From Candidatus Magasanikbacteria bacterium CG1_02_41_34 (GTDB lineage: Bacteria; Patescibacteriota; Patescibacteriia; Magasanikbacterales; UBA922), in contig MNVD01000020.1 in the NCBI GenBank assembly GCA_001871445.1, forward strand, positions 1-43,829: a stretch of 43,829 nt of DNA, written 5' to 3'. Below, piece after piece: positions 6,909-14,413 of this stretch. A program made the position numbers and the translations under genes. The notes beneath the pieces are model-generated. The model saw only the letters and a list, made by a program, of their open reading frames with translations. It searched no databases and was not told the origin of the DNA. The first letter of the stretch is position 1, and every line of letters begins with the position of its first letter.

Positions 6909-8018
6909 ATGAGGTATCATCATACAACACCATGGAACAATACAATTGCTTTTTGCATACTATTCGACGTACGCAATCTTGAACTAAAAAAAACACAATT
7001 TCCATTACTGCATTTTGCGGAACATCTTATGTTTGTTGAAACACAACATCTTGATGGGAATTCATTGAGAGTACAAAAAAATTTGTTGTTTGAAGCATTA
7101 GAAGCCTATACATCATTTGATTTTTTGGATATCACCGTCGTCTGTTCACGAGGAGATCTAGCTCAAGTATGCTCAACATTGAAGGAAATGATATTCACCT
7201 GGCAGTGTAATGAAATACAATTTCAAAAAGTAAAGGAAGACATTATTACCGAAATAAAAGATGCAAAAGAACTCCTTGTACATAAATCAATGGCATCGTT
7301 AAAAGATCTAGCTCTTGAAGAAATCGACCTTATCGTTAATGTAACTGGAGACGAAAAAACTATTCACGCGCTGACTTTCTCAGAACTTCAAGAAATAACA
7401 CATGTCTGGCAGACTATGCTTAAGTATGCTCCACGCAGTCTTCTGGTTGCAGGACCAACATTAGCAGAGGCAGAAATAAACATGCTTGATGAGGTTCTTG
7501 AAATGAAACATCATACACAATCAATTCCATTACGTTCTCCAATACCTTTCGGGTCGAGGTATTTCAGGCGGACTGAAACACACGCTGTTGTCATCAATAC
7601 AGCATTCAGCTCACTCTTCTTTTTATTATTTCAACGATTGTATAGTATCCGTCATATGAATCTCAATACCGATTGGGAATTTTCATTTGCACGTGATACA
7701 AACCATTTGTTTTATCTCGCATCGGCAACGGATGATAAACCATTAGACGATTCTGCAGTGGAAAAATTTTTCTTACGTAAGCCAACAAACGAAGAATTCT
7801 TACTTATACAAAGATTGCTTGTCCAAGAATTGGATACTCTGAATGATGGTATATATCCAAAAGAAATAATAGGATGGATGGACATATTTCAAGTACGGAA
7901 TATACCTGAAACACAAAAAAAAACTTTTTCCGAAATTCAAGACATGTTTCGTGTAATTCCGTATCTAGATTTTTTACATCAATGGAAAAAAGTATTTGGA
8001 CATTTTAAAAAAAAATAA
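6909..8018 (+). CDS. M16-like (insulinase/pitrilysin family) zinc protease
   Basis: 369 aa. HFAEH at 35-39 is the inverted zinc motif HxxEH (zinc ligands His35 and His39, catalytic Glu38). The third ligand is probably Glu115 in DIITEIKDAKE, 76 residues after His39, the spacing usual in the family. Most M16 half-enzymes are 400-430 aa. This one is shorter and its C-terminal half (from about 200) is strongly diverged. No signal peptide is seen, so it is probably cytosolic. M16 enzymes degrade or process peptides. The adjacent 18-residue ORF is a conceivable substrate (inference). AT-rich codons suggest native origin. Confidence 0.7.
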   Translation: MRYHHTTPWNNTIAFCILFDVRNLELKKTQFPLLHFAEHLMFVETQHLDGNSLRVQKNLLFEALEAYTSFDFLDITVVCSRGDLAQVCSTLKEMIFTWQCNEIQFQKVKEDIITEIKDAKELLVHKSMASLKDLALEEIDLIVNVTGDEKTIHALTFSELQEITHVWQTMLKYAPRSLLVAGPTLAEAEINMLDEVLEMKHHTQSIPLRSPIPFGSRYFRRTETHAVVINTAFSSLFFLLFQRLYSIRHMNLNTDWEFSFARDTNHLFYLASATDDKPLDDSAVEKFFLRKPTNEEFLLIQRLLVQELDTLNDGIYPKEIIGWMDIFQVRNIPETQKKTFSEIQDMFRVIPYLDFLHQWKKVFGHFKKK

Positions 8019-8042
8019 TCTCTACTCAATTGAGATACATAC

Positions 8043-8094
8043 AAAAAAAGAAGAACATTCCAATCCCCACTACTTCAGGAATGAGATATGTTCT
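8043..8094 (-). terminator. minus-strand terminator, sister of 6552-6603
   Basis: AGAACAT/ATGTTCT with an inner ATTCC/GGAAT stem; on the minus strand it is followed by TTCTTCTTTTTTT. It shares its outer arm and its AAAAAAAGAAGAACATT flank with the hairpin at 6552-6603. It would end the transcript of the gene at 8172-8447. Confidence 0.7.
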
Positions 8095-8120
8095 CTAATC
8101 TAAGTATATATTCATGGTAA

Positions 8121-8151
8121 GGTCAGCCGCGCGTCGTACGCACGGCTGACC
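8121..8151 (-). terminator. strong hairpin after the 91-aa gene
   Basis: GGTCAGCCG/CGGCTGACC plus an inner GCGT/ACGC stem with a three-base loop, 21 bases past the stop of the minus-strand gene. There is no T-run. It probably works with the terminator at 8043-8094 or protects the 3' end. Confidence 0.6.
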
Positions 8152-8171
8152 CTACGGTGTCCGGTGTAGTC

Positions 8172-8447
8172 CTAGTGCTCTATCTGGAGATCCCAGAACT
8201 CGAGCTCTCCCTCCTTCTTCGTCAGCGTGAACTTGTATCCGACTCCTCGAAGGGAGGCTGTCAGCGCCATGATGATCTCAAGTGCGTCATGATCTACCCG
8301 AAAGTTGAATTTGTCCTTACGGGGAGTCAGTATTGTATCGTGAACCAACGAGACGACCATTGATCCAACGCCCTGACCATCGGGGTGAGGTGCCCAGCGG
8401 AACCCCACAATGTTCAGGAGCATCCCAACGTCATACGACTTCGACAT
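8172..8447 (-). CDS. hypothetical protein, GC-rich single-gene unit
   Basis: 91 aa, not recognised. It is a mixed alpha/beta soluble protein without signal peptide or membrane helix. It begins MSKSYDVGMLLNIVGF and ends in an acidic strand, ELEFWDLQIEH. Codons are GC-rich compared with the flanking genes. The case for a real gene is strong: a TTGACA-17-TATAAA promoter (8488-8516), a GAGGAG Shine-Dalgarno six to seven bases before the ATG, and two hairpins downstream. It is transcribed divergently from the amidinohydrolase-like gene with overlapping promoters. Confidence 0.75.
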   Translation of the reverse strand: MSKSYDVGMLLNIVGFRWAPHPDGQGVGSMVVSLVHDTILTPRKDKFNFRVDHDALEIIMALTASLRGVGYKFTLTKKEGELEFWDLQIEH

Positions 8448-8487
8448 CGATTTTCTCCTCGCTCTTGCTACTGAAAACGGACTTTAC

Positions 8488-8538
8488 TTTATACACCCAA
8501 ATTGTCTTTTTGTCAAGATGTATATCTTATGCTACACT
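8488..8538. promoter_or_regulatory. overlapping divergent promoters
   Basis: Minus strand: TTGACA (8511-8516), 17 bases, TATAAA (8488-8493) for the 91-aa gene. Plus strand: TTGTCA (8510-8515), 17 bases, extended -10 TGCTACACT (hexamer 8533-8538) for the gene at 8551. The same six bases serve as -35 in both directions, so the two genes should compete for polymerase. The plus transcript would start about six bases before its ATG. Confidence 0.7.
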
Positions 8539-8550
8539 AAAAAAAATACT

Positions 8551-9468
8551 ATGAGCGTGCAAACATCTATTCTCATGGTCACACCGCCACCTGGCGGTCT
8601 CTGGCCACATGGCTACACTGTCCATAAAGGACACACACCCGAAAGCCTGAATCATGCGACCGTGGCAGCCGCGACCTCGGGGATTATTCCTTCCCCAGAA
8701 CTTCTTTCTCTCCAATGGAATCAAGCAATCGATCACCTGACCAATGCAAAAATCGAGATAACATTTCTTCCTTATCCACAAGAACTTCTCTCTCAATATC
8801 CGCCGGACTACGACGGTATTTTTATTCGTGATGTTGGGATGTTCGCAAATGGCAAGTGGGTAAAAGCACATTTCGCTGTACCAGAAAGACAACGAGAAGC
8901 AGACACATTCGCACGTCTCATTGAACAAACATATCACGTAGAAATTGTGGATTTGCCACCAGGCGCGGATCTCGAATGTGGCGAAGTATTTTTTGTAAAA
9001 ACACCCGCAGGCTCGTATTATTTTGGTGGACTCGGGAGATCAAACAAAGCAGGACATGATGCCATGCTACATATAATAAAACCTGATCATATATTTTTAT
9101 TAGAAACAACAGGCTTTCATCTGGATACTACCTGTACACCACTCATAGATTCTTCAGGACATCTCGTATCATTCATGTATGCACCAGAGCTATTTTCAGA
9201 AGAAAGTAAAAAGCATCTTTCGATGCTCGAGGTACCACTCATCGCACTTGATCCAAAAGATACCTGTGGCATCGGAGAAAATCTTGGAAACATGGCAGTA
9301 AATGGATTGTCACTCCCAGGAATATTTATCAATGCAGAGGAATTCAACACACCAGGCGTCGAAGCACATATTGCATCACTCGGCATTGCTCGATATTCTT
9401 CCCCACTTCCCTACTTTCATCATGCAGGAGGATCGTATCATTGTCTGACGAATGAAGTACGGTTGTAA
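8551..9468 (+). CDS. DDAH/arginine-deiminase superfamily amidinohydrolase
   Basis: 305 aa from ATG 8551, chosen because the promoter lies just upstream and the conserved fold starts at once. Guanidino-modifying enzyme signatures: FIRDVG (Arg93, Asp94), DLPPGADLECGEVFF with an acidic pair near 140-142, FGGLGRSN at 158-165, FHLDTTCTPL with catalytic His190, and GGSYHCLTNEV with nucleophile Cys298 near the C-terminus. Such enzymes hydrolyse arginine or methylarginine through a covalent Cys intermediate. The closest type seems dimethylargininase-like, but the substrate cannot be fixed. It might supply ammonia or citrulline, or detoxify methylarginine. Confidence 0.85.
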   Translation: MSVQTSILMVTPPPGGLWPHGYTVHKGHTPESLNHATVAAATSGIIPSPELLSLQWNQAIDHLTNAKIEITFLPYPQELLSQYPPDYDGIFIRDVGMFANGKWVKAHFAVPERQREADTFARLIEQTYHVEIVDLPPGADLECGEVFFVKTPAGSYYFGGLGRSNKAGHDAMLHIIKPDHIFLLETTGFHLDTTCTPLIDSSGHLVSFMYAPELFSEESKKHLSMLEVPLIALDPKDTCGIGENLGNMAVNGLSLPGIFINAEEFNTPGVEAHIASLGIARYSSPLPYFHHAGGSYHCLTNEVRL

Positions 9469-9484
9469 ATATTGAAATTGAAAG

Positions 9485-9514
9485 GCCTCGGCAGAGCAAA
9501 TGCTCCACCGAGGC
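9485..9514 (-). terminator. long hairpin terminator of the 56-aa gene
   Basis: GCCTCGG/CCGAGGC and GAGCA/TGCTC are stacked with a symmetric CA/CA internal loop and an AA apex. On the minus strand CTTTCAATTTCAATATTT follows. The stem lies 16 bases past the amidinohydrolase stop on the other strand, so it sits between convergent genes. Confidence 0.7.
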
Positions 9515-9536
9515 AGGATGTCGTAGTGCGTCGCGC

Positions 9537-9707
9537 TCAGCGACGACGCCCCTTGTAGCGGTCCCAGCTGCTTCCAAGGATAGCTCCTCCGAGGGCATTC
9601 CCCAGAGCCCGCAAGTCCTGGAGCAATGGTACCACGTACTTCTTGATGAGGATGAAGGTTACGCCTCCGCCTCCAGCAACGATGAGAATCCAAATCCACC
9701 AAGACAT
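9537..9707 (-). CDS. small single-pass membrane protein
   Basis: 56 aa, starts MSWWIWILIVAGGGGVTFIL: one hydrophobic helix (about 3-21), then KKYVVPLLQDL and a basic tail ending in YKGRRR. Function unknown. Support: GGGGAG Shine-Dalgarno seven bases before the ATG, a TTGACA/TATGAT promoter at 9746-9773, and a strong terminator. GC-rich codons contrast with the neighbours. It is divergent from the riboswitch-controlled operon, and I see no evidence of a shared function. Confidence 0.7.
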   Translation of the reverse strand: MSWWIWILIVAGGGGVTFILIKKYVVPLLQDLRALGNALGGAILGSSWDRYKGRRR

Positions 9708-9745
9708 AATCTAACTCCCCTTGTAGTTTGTTGAAATATATTGCT

Positions 9746-9773
9746 ATCATACAGCTATTCTTACTTTTGTCAA
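9746..9773 (-). promoter_or_regulatory. promoter of the 56-aa membrane protein
   Basis: On the minus strand TTGACA (9768-9773), 16-base spacer, TATGAT (9746-9751). Close to full sigma-70 consensus. Confidence 0.7.
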
Positions 9774-9801
9774 TCCATCCACACAATACGCACCTCATTT
9801 C

Positions 9802-9829
9802 TTGACACACGCGCCAAATCTGCCATACT
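9802..9829 (+). promoter_or_regulatory. promoter of the riboswitch-DUF4430 operon
   Basis: TTGACA (9802-9807), 16-base spacer, CATACT (9824-9829). It predicts a transcript starting near 9836, about 20-25 bases before the riboswitch-like fold and 294 bases before the first start codon. Confidence 0.6.
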
Positions 9830-9858
9830 ACAGTCATACAATTTACCAAGTACTATGT

Positions 9859-10003
9859 GGAAGTAAGGTGCGACCTTCGCTATGCGAGGTCAATTCCTTC
9901 ACTGTGCCGCAACGGTAATCAAGCGTGTCATTGGCTCTTCTGGACGAGACTCTCCAACAGTCTTTCAGTAAAGCCAAAAACGCTCGTAGTCCGATCTTCA
10001 TAG
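9859..10003 (+). promoter_or_regulatory. probable cobalamin riboswitch
   Basis: The leader contains AGGTGCGACC and the core string TGCCGCAACGGTAA (9905-9918), close to the conserved GGTGC and CCCGCAACTGTAA boxes of cobalamin riboswitches. Supporting helices: ACCTTCGC/GCGAGGT (9873-9889), AGCGT (9922-9926) with ACGCT (9980-9984), TTGGCT (9931-9936) with AGCCAA (9972-9977), and an inner TGGA/TCCA hairpin. The downstream genes encode transcobalamin-like domains, which independently points to B12. Some canonical segments are shorter than usual, and I could not place the final B12 box with certainty. Confidence 0.65.
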
Positions 10004-10016
10004 TACTGTATATCCC

Positions 10017-10084
10017 GAGCAGGAATAAAAAAAGACTTTCTTTTTTTGACATTCTTATCTTTCTGCTCAGGAAAGATTTTTTTT
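10017..10084 (+). terminator. possible riboswitch expression platform
   Basis: GAGCAG (10017-10022) pairs with CTGCTC (10063-10068), enclosing AAAAAAAGA/TCTTTTTTT (10027-10047). Eight T follow at 10077-10084. This could be the conditional terminator between the riboswitch and the first gene. It is AU-rich and its stability is uncertain. Confidence 0.4.
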
Positions 10085-10129
10085 ATTCATTGATTTCGCT
10101 GATTATAAAAAGATGCAAACAGATTTGTT

Positions 10130-10732
10130 ATGAAACATTTCTTGAAACAAAATAGCATTGTCCTACTTCTTTTCTTCATATCTATTGGAGCAACCGTATA
10201 TTTTTACTCACGAAGTCAGATACCAACAATACAAACAACAGTCACTACCCTGCAGTCAAATGTAATCAATGAAACAGTGACAACGACATTTGATCAGTTA
10301 GAAAAAAAACAAGAAATCAAAAAAACAAGAAATCAAAAAAAAACACCTCCGCAAGTACAAACCCAAGCAACTTCCACAGAGACTGCCACAGAAAAGGATA
10401 CACGCAGCGAAACAGACGAAGCGCAAATAACAGTCGTAGCAACACTCAGCATCCCAAAAATTGGATACGAAAAAACAGTTAATCTGCCACCTGGATCAAA
10501 TGCCTACGATCTGATGGAGACCCTCCGAGAGCAAGGACTACAGTACGACGCAGCAGAACATGGCTCGCTCGGAGCATTCCTCAGCTCTATTGGTGGAATT
10601 GAAAATGATTATAAGAAGCACATGTTCTGGATCTACTATGTCAATGGACAAAAAGCAAACATCGGCATTTCCAATTATATTCTTACTCAAGATGACATAA
10701 TCACATGGCAATATGAAGCAGAAGATATATAG
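10130..10732 (+). CDS. membrane-anchored DUF4430 (transcobalamin-like) protein
   Basis: 200 aa. An N-terminal hydrophobic anchor or signal (about 9-27) is followed by a Lys/Thr/Glu-rich linker to about 100. The C-terminal DUF4430 domain (about 101-198) is recognised by PPGSNAYDLM near its start and the closing FWIYYVNGQKANIGISNYIL ... DDIITWQYE. DUF4430 is the bacterial relative of the beta domain of human transcobalamin and intrinsic factor, which grips the lower face of cobalamin. First gene after the riboswitch. The next ORF starts 20 bases before its end. The likely role is extracytoplasmic binding of cobalamin or a related corrinoid (inference). Confidence 0.8.
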   Translation: MKHFLKQNSIVLLLFFISIGATVYFYSRSQIPTIQTTVTTLQSNVINETVTTTFDQLEKKQEIKKTRNQKKTPPQVQTQATSTETATEKDTRSETDEAQITVVATLSIPKIGYEKTVNLPPGSNAYDLMETLREQGLQYDAAEHGSLGAFLSSIGGIENDYKKHMFWIYYVNGQKANIGISNYILTQDDIITWQYEAEDI

Positions 10733-13469
10733 CACCATTTTTTTCACCGTTTTCCTTTCACTCGTAGGGGTATCGGCAGTACAGGCTGTTGATACGACAA
10801 GCACCTTGAGGAGTGAAGAAATCAGCACGAACAGCATCACAGCAAATACAGCAGAACAAGCATCGCTTACGCTTATTTACAACGATACGGTTGTGTTTCA
10901 GGATGTCGCAACGTTTGAAGCGCAAACATTTTTGTATAGACTACCGGACAGTGTTGCGACAGCAGCCACAGCAGGAGGAGACGCATTGTCACTGCTCCTC
11001 GCACTTGATGCTGCATCAAGTGAATTCAACATTACACATATACAACAATATGATTTTGGATCAGGACCATTGTATTATATTCAATGTATAGAAATCAATG
11101 GAGAGGAAGCCTGCGCAGATTGGCAATACATGATAAACAGTGCATATTCATTTTCTTCGATAGATCAACAACCTCTGGCAGATGGAGACGAACTACTCTT
11201 GTACTTTGGAAGTCAATATGCAATATCAATAGACGAAGCAAATGACGTTGCCGTAGGCAGTGACATAAACTCAATAATCGAAGAATACAATCCGCAAACA
11301 CCAGGATATGAGCCACTTGCAAATGCAACGCTTGCTCTTTTGGAAAATCCCGATGCCACATCTTCACTTTCAACAGCGACAACAGATGAAACAGGCACGG
11401 CAACATTTACAGCGCCAACAATCTCAGGAACATACTACATTGGCTATGATCAAGGAGGGTATTACTGGCCAACACAAGAAATACAAATACTTCCAATTCC
11501 AACTCAAAATATCAATCTTCGTATAGAAACACCCGATTCAACATTATTTGCCGGGACAGTGGCAATGCCAGAATCATGTAGTGTTATCGAAACCACGACC
11601 ACGACTCCCCATGAATTCACTGAATTCAATGCAATCTGTGCGTTGCAAGAAGCAAGTAATCAAGAGTTCATCTCTTCCTATCAAGTAACTGATTGGGGAT
11701 TTGCATTTGCAATTGATCAAATCAATGACGTAACAAATGCAGAAGATTGGAGTGAAACTTGGCTCGTATATCACAATAATGAAGCCCCTGATGGAGGAAT
11801 TAATACATTCTCTCTTGTTACCGAAGATGAATTAGTACTAACCTATGGTCCATGGCCAATGAGCCCACTCGCATTTGATATTTCTACAACGACGCTTTCA
11901 ATCAATGCTACTTCAACTATTACCATTACAACATTTGGAACGTCTATTCCTCTGTCTAGTACAACAACCTTACATATTGGGGACGAATTGCTTACTTCTT
12001 CGGATGGGACATTTTCATGGGTTCCAAAAGTGACCGGAACCATCGACATCTACGCTGAATCGGACGGATTTACACGTACCAAAATATTACCATTCACAAT
12101 AATTAGTGAAAACACCCAAACCATAACAGAAGAAGAACCGACATCATCAGGAGGAAATGGCGGTGGCTGTAGCAGCTGCGGAGCGGATTCAAATAGCGAC
12201 GTAGATACAGTCGTAAAAAACATCATCACTTTCCTCGACGCAAACCAAAATTCAGACGGTTCATTTTCATCCAGTGTATCATTCTCTGACTGGACCGCTC
12301 TTGCGTACAACGCCTACACAGGTACAGCCATAGGAAAAGATGCATTGAAAGCGTATCTGCTCACAAATCCAAGCCCAATAGACGGACCAAACACGACAAC
12401 AGCGTATGCTCGCCGTGCAATGGCACTTATGAGCTATGGCATCAATCCATATTCCGGAACTAATACAAATTATATAGAAAAAATCCTCGAAGGATTTGAT
12501 GGCACGCAGTTTGGTATAGAAGGACTGATCAATGACGATGTCTTTGCTCTCATTCCTCTCTTAAACGCTGGATATATAGCGTCTGATCCAATTGTGGTGA
12601 GCACCACAAAATATATTCTTGAAAAGCAAGATACAACGGGAAAATTTGAAAGTCCAGATATAACAGGAGCAACACTACAAGTACTTTCAAAACTTACAGT
12701 AATAGATGGTGTCAACACAGCGATCGAAAAAGGAACAGCATACATTCTAGATCAACAGAAGAGTGATGGTGGCTTTGGAGATATCTATGGAACATCATGG
12801 ATCATACAAGGACTTTCTGCACAGAATGTTGATATCAAGACTCTCAAAAAAAACAATTTCTCTCCGATTGATTATTTAAAAGCAAATCAAGAAGCAGACG
12901 GAGGAATTGGAAACACAAAAAATAGTCTCCGACTCTGGACGAGTGCATGGGCAGTACCTGCTCTTCTCGAAAAACCATGGCCAACACTTTTGACGTCATT
13001 CAGCATTCCTTCTGATAGCGAAACGCAATCCACTGGTGGAAGCACAACGACAGAAGACACCACAACATCCACTCCAGAAATTGCAGAGCAAGGGACGTCA
13101 ACATCAACAGATGCATTGGCGGACGAAACAACTTCTGAAAATACTTCCGAAGTCACAATTCTTCCTCTTCCGTATGATACACAGGAAGCAGTGGGCTATG
13201 GCATTGGCGGAGGCATAGACGATCAAACAATCGAACAAAACGTTGCCGGAGTAAAAATTACAAATAACACTGTTCCTTTAGAAAAACCTGAAACGCAGGA
13301 AGATGAAAAAACCGAAAAACGTGTAGAAGAGCCACTCTTCGAAGAAGCTACTGCGACAATTCAAGAAAATTCTTCGGGAAATGGCACGAAACCTATCCAC
13401 TATGCCTTTGGCACAACGATTCTCCTCGGACTGCTGCTCGGTTGGCGGTTCCTCCGAACACTGGTATAA
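10713..13469 (+). CDS. large cell-surface protein with DUF4430 repeats and an alpha/alpha-barrel
   Basis: 918 aa. Signal peptide 1-25. Two DUF4430-like units: about 70-167 (ending DGDELLLYFG) and about 280-380 (WLVYHNN ... EDELVLTYG). Ig-like segments lie near 200-262 and 385-465. A Gly/Cys hinge (GGNGGGCSSCG, 480-490) leads to an alpha/alpha-toroid of squalene-cyclase type (about 495-757) with repeats such as DANQNSDGSFS, DQQKSDGGFG and KANQEADGGIG. A Thr/Ser/Glu-rich stalk ends in a C-terminal membrane anchor (about 892-911). Human transcobalamin combines the same two domain types, barrel and DUF4430-like, in the opposite order. It is probably a corrinoid-capturing surface protein (inference). 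Overlaps the upstream gene by 20 bases. Confidence 0.8.
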   Translation: MKQKIYSTIFFTVFLSLVGVSAVQAVDTTSTLRSEEISTNSITANTAEQASLTLIYNDTVVFQDVATFEAQTFLYRLPDSVATAATAGGDALSLLLALDAASSEFNITHIQQYDFGSGPLYYIQCIEINGEEACADWQYMINSAYSFSSIDQQPLADGDELLLYFGSQYAISIDEANDVAVGSDINSIIEEYNPQTPGYEPLANATLALLENPDATSSLSTATTDETGTATFTAPTISGTYYIGYDQGGYYWPTQEIQILPIPTQNINLRIETPDSTLFAGTVAMPESCSVIETTTTTPHEFTEFNAICALQEASNQEFISSYQVTDWGFAFAIDQINDVTNAEDWSETWLVYHNNEAPDGGINTFSLVTEDELVLTYGPWPMSPLAFDISTTTLSINATSTITITTFGTSIPLSSTTTLHIGDELLTSSDGTFSWVPKVTGTIDIYAESDGFTRTKILPFTIISENTQTITEEEPTSSGGNGGGCSSCGADSNSDVDTVVKNIITFLDANQNSDGSFSSSVSFSDWTALAYNAYTGTAIGKDALKAYLLTNPSPIDGPNTTTAYARRAMALMSYGINPYSGTNTNYIEKILEGFDGTQFGIEGLINDDVFALIPLLNAGYIASDPIVVSTTKYILEKQDTTGKFESPDITGATLQVLSKLTVIDGVNTAIEKGTAYILDQQKSDGGFGDIYGTSWIIQGLSAQNVDIKTLKKNNFSPIDYLKANQEADGGIGNTKNSLRLWTSAWAVPALLEKPWPTLLTSFSIPSDSETQSTGGSTTTEDTTTSTPEIAEQGTSTSTDALADETTSENTSEVTILPLPYDTQEAVGYGIGGGIDDQTIEQNVAGVKITNNTVPLEKPETQEDEKTEKRVEEPLFEEATATIQENSSGNGTKPIHYAFGTTILLGLLLGWRFLRTLV

Positions 13470-13470
13470 T
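13442..13470 (+). promoter_or_regulatory. internal promoter for the DUF4430 lipoprotein gene
   Basis: TTGGCG (13442-13447), 17-base spacer, perfect TATAAT (13465-13470) overlapping the stop codon of the preceding gene. It would start transcription about 16 bases before ATG 13494 and allow riboswitch-independent expression of the downstream genes. Confidence 0.5.
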
Positions 13471-13493
13471 AGGAAAAATGATATTTCGTTCGT

Positions 13494-13886
13494 ATGTTTC
13501 ATATGCGCTGTCTCATTCCCCTGCTCATCGCCTTTCCAATCCTTGGTCTAGGCTGTTCGAGTAGCGAGAAAGTAGCAGCAAATGTCTACACCATCAACAT
13601 TGAGACTACAGAAGGTCAACCTGAAACCCGTATTGCATCGTTGTCAGCAGATGAAATAATGATGAACGAACTCCTCGATTCTGTCGGAGTAAAAACAAAC
13701 GAAATTATACAAGGAAACACCGTTATCATTACAAACTTTGACGGTGTGATTGCAACAAAATCAAAAGCATGGCATCTATATCTCAACAATTACCCAGCGA
13801 CATTAACCAACTTGGCGCATATGCCTGTCCGTGCCTCAGATATTATTGAATGGAAATATGAAAACCCAACAACAACGAACAAGTAA
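13494..13886 (+). CDS. DUF4430 lipoprotein
   Basis: 130 aa. The signal sequence ends in lipobox GLGC (Cys21), so this is predicted to be a lipid-anchored extracytoplasmic protein. The mature part is a single DUF4430 domain: ADEIMMNELLDSVG, then WHLYLNN and the closing SDIIEWKYE. It is the third DUF4430 protein in a row and lies four bases before the S-component-like membrane protein. By position it is the best candidate for a substrate-binding lipoprotein that hands cobalamin to the membrane partner (inference). ATG 13503 is an alternative start. Confidence 0.8.
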   Translation: MFHMRCLIPLLIAFPILGLGCSSSEKVAANVYTINIETTEGQPETRIASLSADEIMMNELLDSVGVKTNEIIQGNTVIITNFDGVIATKSKAWHLYLNNYPATLTNLAHMPVRASDIIEWKYENPTTTNK

Positions 13887-13890
13887 ACCA

Positions 13891-14412
13891 ATGAGGAATA
13901 TTACTTGGATTGCAGTCTTACTTATTCTCTTAGGAGTAACGTCTCGCCTATTTCCTCATCCAGCAAACTTTGCACCAATTGCAGCAATTGCCATGTTTGG
14001 TGGATTGTATCTGTCAAAGAGAATGGCTTTTATATTGCCCATGACAGCCATGTTTTTGAGTGATATTGTTGTTGGATTTTATAGCTGGAAAATGATGACT
14101 GCCGTCTATGTGAGTTTTCTTTTGATTGTCGGCATTGGGATACTAGTACAACGAAACAAAACATTTGGAAACATTCTCACTGGAACACTTCTTGGTTCGG
14201 TCCTCTTCTTCCTCGTTACCAATGGCGCAGTCTGGGGCTTTGGCACGATGTACGCACATTCCTTTGGAGGGCTCATGCAAAGTTATCTCATGGGTATTCC
14301 CTTCTTTAAAAATACGCTTCTTGGCGATCTTTTCTATACAGGGGTACTTGTAGGAAGTATGGAAGCAATTGCACTGTATAAAACAAAAATCTTTGCAAAA
14401 CAATCAATGTAA
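13891..14412 (+). CDS. six-helix membrane protein of DUF6580 / ECF S-component type
   Basis: 173 aa with about six hydrophobic helices. Characteristic strings: SRLFPHPANFAPIAAIAMFGG near the N-terminus, the DIVVGFYSW loop, and a C-terminal IPFFKNTLLGDLFYTGVL. These match a family I know as DUF6580, whose size and topology resemble vitamin-binding S components of ECF transporters. No ATPase or EcfT gene is in the window. Solitary S components that import cobalamin are known (BtuM), so a stand-alone role is possible. Start ATG 13891 lies four bases after the preceding stop. A 20-codon upstream extension overlaps that gene and is unlikely. Confidence 0.75.
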   Translation: MRNITWIAVLLILLGVTSRLFPHPANFAPIAAIAMFGGLYLSKRMAFILPMTAMFLSDIVVGFYSWKMMTAVYVSFLLIVGIGILVQRNKTFGNILTGTLLGSVLFFLVTNGAVWGFGTMYAHSFGGLMQSYLMGIPFFKNTLLGDLFYTGVLVGSMEAIALYKTKIFAKQSM

Positions 14413-14413
14413 T

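Noticed and set aside
6646-7005. 119-codon minus-strand ORF opposite the 18-residue peptide ORF
   Set aside because: Antisense to the M16 gene start and the peptide unit, with no protein-like pattern and no start signals.
9925-10155. 76-codon plus-strand ORF over the leader of the DUF4430 operon
   Set aside because: It runs through the riboswitch core and the A/T hairpin, has no ribosome binding site, and reads as low-complexity sequence.
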